Source: CAKSFT01 sp045544615 (GTDB taxonomy: Bacteria; Bacillota; Clostridia; UBA1381). Taken from it: a DNA stretch of 64,000 nucleotides. Below are positions 59,914 to 64,000 of this stretch, piece after piece. The stretch is taken from assembly GCA_045544615.1 (NCBI GenBank), contig JAZPZI010000008.1, positions 106,482 to 170,481 of the forward strand, read 5' to 3'. The translations under genes and the position numbers were made by a program. Numbering within the stretch: the stretch's first letter is position 1; each line of letters opens with the position of its first letter. The notes beneath the pieces were generated by a model, which searched no databases, had not been told where the DNA came from, and saw nothing but the letters and a program-made list of their open reading frames with translations.

Positions 59914-60894
59914 ATGGATTCAAACAAAAGACCGGAAAATATGGAAAGAATTGTGACAAAAGAGCTTGCTGATAAGTTTATCGCAGAACAGGTCAGCCAG
60001 GTGAGAGCACAGGTTGGCGACAAAAAGGTGCTCTTAGCACTTTCAGGCGGAGTTGACAGCTCGGTTGTTGCGGCACTTTTGATAAAGGCAATAGGCAAGC
60101 AGTTGGTTTGCGTGCACGTAAATCACGGCTTGATGAGAAAGGGCGAAAGTGAGCAGGTTATTGAGATTTTCAAAAACCAGCTTGATGCAAACCTTATATA
60201 TATTGATGCAACAGACAGATTTCTGGGTAAGCTTGAGGGCGTTGCAGAGCCTGAGAAAAAGCGTAAGATTATAGGCGGTGAGTTCATTGAGGTGTTCAAT
60301 GAAGAGGCCTTAAAGATTGACGATATTGATTTTCTTGCACAGGGTACAATCTACCCCGATATTTTAGAGAGTGACGGCGTTAAGGCACACCATAATGTTG
60401 GTGGCTTGCCTGAGGATATGAAGCTTGAGCTGGTTGAACCGGTTAAGCTTTTATATAAGGATGAAGTACGAGTTGTCGGAAGCGCATTGGGCTTGCCTGA
60501 TGAGATGGTTTACCGTCAGCCGTTCCCTGGTCCGGGACTGGGTGTTCGTTGCCTTGGTGCGATTACCCGTGACAGACTCACAGCACTTCGTGAAGCTGAT
60601 GCAATCCTTCGTGAAGAGTTTGATAACTGCGGACTTGCAAAGACAGTATGGCAGTATTTTATCGCCGTACCTGATATGAAGAGCGTAGGCGTAAGAGACG
60701 ATAAGAGATACGAGGGATGGCCTGCAATCATCCGTGCGGTGAATACCACCGATGCTATGACTGCAACAATCGAAGAAATCCCATATTCGGTACTTCACAA
60801 GATTACCGACCGTATCACAAAAGAGGTTGAAGGCATCAACCGAGTACTTCTTGATTTAACACCAAAGCCGATTGGCACAATCGAGTGGGAATAA
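59914..60894 (+). CDS. guaA: GMP synthase, ATP-pyrophosphatase subunit (no amidotransferase domain)
   Basis: 326 residues holding only the ATP-PPase domain (LLALSGGVDSSVVAALL at about 41-57) and the C-terminal dimerisation domain (RQPFPGPGLGVRCLGAITRDRL; LDLTPKPIGTIEWE). The N-terminal glutamine amidotransferase of about 190 residues is absent. GGGGAGG before the ATG shows the gene is not simply truncated. It converts XMP to GMP using ammonia from a separate subunit or free NH3, as in split archaeal enzymes. No amidotransferase gene is in the window. Its 3' end adjoins DNA of different codon use. Confidence 0.93.
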   Translation: MDSNKRPENMERIVTKELADKFIAEQVSQVRAQVGDKKVLLALSGGVDSSVVAALLIKAIGKQLVCVHVNHGLMRKGESEQVIEIFKNQLDANLIYIDATDRFLGKLEGVAEPEKKRKIIGGEFIEVFNEEALKIDDIDFLAQGTIYPDILESDGVKAHHNVGGLPEDMKLELVEPVKLLYKDEVRVVGSALGLPDEMVYRQPFPGPGLGVRCLGAITRDRLTALREADAILREEFDNCGLAKTVWQYFIAVPDMKSVGVRDDKRYEGWPAIIRAVNTTDAMTATIEEIPYSVLHKITDRITKEVEGINRVLLDLTPKPIGTIEWE

Positions 60895-60912
60895 TACCGA
60901 ATGGCTTACTAG

Positions 60913-60953
60913 TGCCCGAAAACCCTTGGAAATAAAGGGTTTTCGGGCATTTT
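60913..60953 (+). terminator. Terminator after guaA
   Basis: A perfect 15-bp stem (60913-60927 with 60935-60949), loop GGAAATA, then TTTT. Confidence 0.93.
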
Positions 60954-60970
60954 ATATTTTAATGAAAATG

Positions 60971-60993
60971 ACTTTGCAACACTTTTGCAACAC
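60971..60993 (+). repeat. Overlapping direct repeat at the guaA-side border
   Basis: ACTTTGCAACAC (60971-60982) and ACTTTTGCAACAC (60981-60993) overlap by two bases. They lie between the guaA terminator and the ECF promoter. They could be integrase arm-type or regulator half-sites. Confidence 0.5.
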
Positions 60994-61055
60994 GCAGTGT
61001 GAAATTTATAAAAAGGAATGGTTACAAGTGGCTATCAAGTTTATATAAAAATTTT

Positions 61056-61085
61056 TTGAAAAGCCGCACATTTTACAGTCATAAT
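61056..61085 (+). promoter_or_regulatory. Promoter of the second ECF-ABC operon
   Basis: TTGAAA (61056-61061) and CATAAT (61080-61085), 18-bp spacer, about 35 bp before the ATG. Confidence 0.6.
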
Positions 61086-61119
61086 CCGTTAAACATTATG
61101 AAGGGAGGTTTCACTTAAA

Positions 61120-61584
61120 ATGGATATTAAAGAACAATATGACAAAATATACCGATATTGCTATTTCAAGATGTATGATGATCAAATAGCACAGGATATT
61201 ACACAAGAAACCTTTCTTCGTTTTTACAAGCAAGGATTAAATATTGGCAGTGACAAAGAACTGCCCTATTTATATACAATTGCAAAGAATTTGTGTATAG
61301 ATCACTTTCGTAGGCGGACGACTGAAAGCTTAGAGGAAATAACAGAAGAAGTTATAGATGACCCAACCGAAGACCTGATAAGTAATTTGACATTAAGAAT
61401 GACCATATCAAAATTGCCGGAAGATGAACAAGAATTGATTTTTTTCCGATATGTAAACGAAATATCTGTTACAGCAATTTGCAAAATCACTGGGTTATCC
61501 CGCTTTGCTGTTTATCGGAAATTATCTAAATCTTTGAAATGGTTGAAAGAGGAATTATTGAAGGAGGGATTTTCAAATGGATAA
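61120..61584 (+). CDS. ECF-type RNA polymerase sigma factor (second)
   Basis: 154 residues. Region 2: EQYDKIYRYCYFKMYDDQIAQDITQETFLRFYKQG in outline, with YLYTIAKNLCIDHFRR; region 4: LPEDEQELIFFRYVNEISVTAICKITGLSRFAVYRKLSKSL. GAAGGGAGG lies upstream. It is coupled to a membrane protein and an ABC transporter rather than to a classical anti-sigma gene. Codon use differs from the housekeeping genes. Probably controls its own operon in response to an antimicrobial or envelope signal. Confidence 0.92.
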   Translation: MDIKEQYDKIYRYCYFKMYDDQIAQDITQETFLRFYKQGLNIGSDKELPYLYTIAKNLCIDHFRRRTTESLEEITEEVIDDPTEDLISNLTLRMTISKLPEDEQELIFFRYVNEISVTAICKITGLSRFAVYRKLSKSLKWLKEELLKEGFSNG

Positions 61585-62308
61585 TAAATTAAAACGGAAC
61601 ATTCAAAAAGCATTTGAAGCCCCACAACCAAACCGGCAGGAAAAGATACGATTTTTAAGAACATTACCCGCGCCAAGAATTAGTATGTTTCGCTTTATAT
61701 TAGTACAGGCATCATACATGAGGGAAATGACATTGGTGTTTTCTGTTCTGTTGCTGCTGCCTGCGGTGATCGGGGCTAATTATATCAGCGAAAATACATT
61801 ATGGATCGTGTCTGCGTTTGTGCCGATTTTAGGGCTTTTGGCAGTAGCGGAAAGCACCCGCTCTACGATGTATGGAATGAGTGAATTTGAAATGTCTACC
61901 CGGTTTTCTTTGAAAAGTGTGGTGATGGCAAGAATGAGCGTTTTAGGCGTACTTGATTTCATTGTTTTAGCCTGTGCCATTCCACTGTGTTACACCGGAA
62001 GCAGATTTTCTCTATTGCAAACAGGACTATATCTGCTTGTACCATATATGCTGACTGTCAACATCAGCTTATGGATCATTCGACGCTTCCAAGGCCAAGA
62101 AACGGTTTATGTATGTATGAGTGTTGCAGCATTGATTGGCGGAGCTAATGTCGGACTGCATTTTATCACAGATCTTATATACCAAAATGCCAACATTGTC
62201 TGGTGGTTTATTCTATTAGTTCTCCTGTTCGCAGGAATGGCGCATGAGATATATTTAGCAATAAAACAAACGGAGGAATATACATGGAACTTGTCATTGA
62301 CAGACTAA
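61577..62308 (+). CDS. Multi-span membrane protein, putative anti-sigma/transport component
   Basis: 243 residues. A charged cytosolic head (about 1-35, NKLKRNIQKAFEAPQPNRQEKIRFLRTLP in outline) is followed by six hydrophobic spans (TLVFSVLLLLPAVIGANYI; LWIVSAFVPILGLLAVAE; SVLGVLDFIVLACAIPLC and others). It overlaps the sigma gene by eight bases and the ABC ATPase gene by 25. Position suggests it keeps the sigma factor inactive through its N-terminal head or is part of the transporter; family not recognised. Confidence 0.7.
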   Translation: MDNKLKRNIQKAFEAPQPNRQEKIRFLRTLPAPRISMFRFILVQASYMREMTLVFSVLLLLPAVIGANYISENTLWIVSAFVPILGLLAVAESTRSTMYGMSEFEMSTRFSLKSVVMARMSVLGVLDFIVLACAIPLCYTGSRFSLLQTGLYLLVPYMLTVNISLWIIRRFQGQETVYVCMSVAALIGGANVGLHFITDLIYQNANIVWWFILLVLLFAGMAHEIYLAIKQTEEYTWNLSLTD

Positions 62309-62988
62309 CAAAGCAATTTCAAAACAAAATCGCAGTGGACCGTATCAGCCTGCGTTTGCATAGTGGAGTTTTTGGCCTTTTAGGCACCAACGGTGCTGGG
62401 AAAACTACCCTTATGCGTATGCTCTGTGGGATCCTGCAGCCTACAGGCGGTACGATCGCTTTCGACGGTATGGACGTCCGTGAAGAAGGCTATCGTGCAG
62501 TATTAGGGTACCTGCCTCAGGATTTTGGCTATTATCCTGAATTTACTGCTATGGATTTTCTGTTGTATATGGCGGCATTGAAGGGGCTGCCCAAGAAGTC
62601 AGCGAAACGGCGAGCAAATGAACTTCTGGAATTGGTCGGTCTGCAAGACATGGGCCGCAAAAAGATTAAAACATTTTCGGGCGGTATGAAGCAGCGACTG
62701 GGGATCGCTCAAGCACTGCTGAACAACCCGAAGCTGCTGATCCTCGACGAACCCACCGCCGGATTGGACCCCAAAGAACGCGTGCGCTTCCGAAACCTTA
62801 TCCAACAACTCGGTAAAGACAGCATCGTACTTCTGTCCACCCATATCGTTTCCGACATAGAGCATATTGCCGATGAGGTACTCATGATGAAAGATGGAAC
62901 CTTGATTTATAACGGAACATGGGACGAACAAATGGGTGATTTAGAGAGATTCTATCTTGCACAATTCGAGGAGGGGAGTCATGAATAA
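62284..62988 (+). CDS. ABC transporter ATP-binding protein
   Basis: 234 residues. Walker A GTNGAGKTT near 34-42, Q-loop LPQDFGYYPEFTA, signature FSGGMKQRLG, Walker B LLILDEPTAGLDP and the His switch STHIVSDIE. This is the ABC-2/BcrA-like export class. RBS GGAGGAATATAC precedes the ATG. GC-rich third positions (CTG, CCC, GCC) contrast with the rest of the window. Energises the permease encoded next. Confidence 0.95.
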   Translation: MELVIDRLTKQFQNKIAVDRISLRLHSGVFGLLGTNGAGKTTLMRMLCGILQPTGGTIAFDGMDVREEGYRAVLGYLPQDFGYYPEFTAMDFLLYMAALKGLPKKSAKRRANELLELVGLQDMGRKKIKTFSGGMKQRLGIAQALLNNPKLLILDEPTAGLDPKERVRFRNLIQQLGKDSIVLLSTHIVSDIEHIADEVLMMKDGTLIYNGTWDEQMGDLERFYLAQFEEGSHE

Positions 62989-64000
62989 TCTGTTTACTCT
63001 ATACGGCTATGAGCTTAAAAAGCTGATGCAGAAGAAGCTAGTTTGGATCGCTCTTTTTGTTTGTATGGCGGTCATTGCCTTTTCGATACTTTTTCCTTTA
63101 ATGGGCAGTTATTCGGTAAACGGCACGTATGTAGGTACAAACTATGAAGAGCATCTAATCAATCAAGAATACCGCAAAGCACTTAGCGGCAAATCCATAG
63201 ACCAAGCTCTACTGGAGGAAACCATTGCCGCCTACAAGGATTTGCCCATAGACACCAACTATGTTTTAACTGAAGAATACCAGACCTATGCCCGTCCGTA
63301 CAGCGATATCTTCAATTTGATCAGGTCATGGACCGGTATGGACAAAGGAACCGCCCAGCAGTGGTCTCCTGATGAAGCTGCGTTATATGCTGCCATGAGA
63401 GAACGCTTTGAAGAATCGGCTGTTAAAAACTATCTGACTGAGGCTGAGATTTCATATTGGCAAAGTCATGCAGATAGTCTTGAAACTCCTGTTGTATATC
63501 AGTTCCACGAAGGATACGGATGCATCTTAGAAACCTTTCTCACCGTAGGCTTTATGATGCTGATTTATGTCGCTATCACCCTTTCAAGTAGCTTTCCCGA
63601 TGAGCATACTCACCGAACTGATCAGCTTGTTTTATGCACCTCGAACGGTAAAAAACGGCTCTATTGGGTCAAGCTGCTTTCAGGAATCACAGTTGGCTGT
63701 GTGGGTGCATTGCTTATGGCATTGCTGACCTGGGTGCTGAGTCTGCGGGTATACGGTTCGGAGGGTTTTGATGCCGCAATACAGCTATTTTATACCGGCT
63801 ACGCTGGCAATATCACTATAAGACAAGCATGTCTTGTTGCATACGGATGTCTGATTGTGACTGCGATTTTTATCAGCGTATTCGTCATGCTTTTGTCCGA
63901 GCTTTTTAGTAGCAGTATTGCCGCAATGTCAGTTACCACCGGCATGATCCTTGCAGGAATGATTATTCAGATACCGGCACAGTATCGCATATTGGGACAG
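62981..64000 (+). CDS. ABC-2-type transporter permease, partial
   Basis: 340 residues visible, open to the window end. It starts MNNLFTLYGYELKKLMQKK followed by a first span (LVWIALFVCMAVIAFSILFPLM), a large extracytoplasmic domain (about 45-165), then further spans (CILETFLTVGFMMLIYVAIT; LSGITVGCVGALLMALLTWVLSL; LVAYGCLIVTAIFISVFVMLLS). GAGGAGGGGAGTC precedes the ATG; it overlaps the ATPase gene by eight bases. Likely exports a lantibiotic-like or lipid compound. C-terminus missing. Confidence 0.85.
   Translation, partial: MNNLFTLYGYELKKLMQKKLVWIALFVCMAVIAFSILFPLMGSYSVNGTYVGTNYEEHLINQEYRKALSGKSIDQALLEETIAAYKDLPIDTNYVLTEEYQTYARPYSDIFNLIRSWTGMDKGTAQQWSPDEAALYAAMRERFEESAVKNYLTEAEISYWQSHADSLETPVVYQFHEGYGCILETFLTVGFMMLIYVAITLSSSFPDEHTHRTDQLVLCTSNGKKRLYWVKLLSGITVGCVGALLMALLTWVLSLRVYGSEGFDAAIQLFYTGYAGNITIRQACLVAYGCLIVTAIFISVFVMLLSELFSSSIAAMSVTTGMILAGMIIQIPAQYRILGQ

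Overview
The window looks like a chromosome segment from an anaerobic, endospore-forming, low-GC Gram-positive of class Clostridia, probably a gut relative of the Oscillospirales or Lachnospirales. Evidence: a SipL spore-coat morphogen, a SleB-type cortex hydrolase, HPr kinase, WhiA, a SepF/YlmH/DivIVA division cluster, sigma-A promoters with 17-bp spacers, strong Shine-Dalgarno sites and many intrinsic terminators. All assignments come from reading the sequence and remembered family motifs; no database search was run.

Layout. 1-3.2 kb (minus): DUF896, TPR protein, GNAT, rarA and the start of lepA in one operon. 3.3-4.6 kb: a 31-residue Cys-rich membrane peptide, an array of hairpins, then a NusG-domain-II/Gx-transporter pair. 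4.6-10.6 kb: an AraC regulator divergent from a GH3 / Gfo-Idh-MocA / TIM-barrel carbohydrate operon. 10.7-13.6 kb: nucleotidyltransferase, NahK-like kinase and nagB, an aminosugar salvage operon with a terminator-like leader hairpin. 13.6-13.9 kb: an unannotated region with nested inverted repeats, a candidate structured RNA. 14-18 kb (minus): sipL, rhaB and a DMT transporter. 18.2-27.7 kb: lon-engB, then an HlyD-like protein, yggS, sepF, ylmH, divIVA and ileS. 27.8-37.7 kb: pckG, a phosphoesterase, an ECF sigma/anti-sigma-like pair, and an aconitase / NADP-isocitrate dehydrogenase / flavodiiron operon, together a carbon route towards 2-oxoglutarate.

37.8-42 kb holds a SleB hydrolase followed at once by a truncated fragment of a large multidomain ('polyvalent') phage/ICE protein, an AT-rich orphan gene and tRNA-Lys(CTT). 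Inside the fragment, two small reading frames with their own start signals lie out of frame, each just after a repeated domain and just before a repeated S-D-R linker. This is the most unusual structure in the window and may be a set of toxin-like domain plus partner cassettes.

42-60.9 kb is mostly housekeeping: hprK-murB-whiA-dnaE, a TRAP (MtrB) homologue, pfkA, a thioesterase, a hydroxyacid dehydrogenase, a D,D-carboxypeptidase, an SLH/glucosaminidase protein, ABC-F, dtd, OPT transporter plus PqqD-like protein, a cysteine synthase-like enzyme and a GMP synthase without its amidotransferase domain. From about 60.9 kb, right after the guaA 3' end, codon use shifts to CTG/CCC-rich and an ECF sigma/ABC transporter module begins and runs off the window. 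This suggests an island inserted at guaA.
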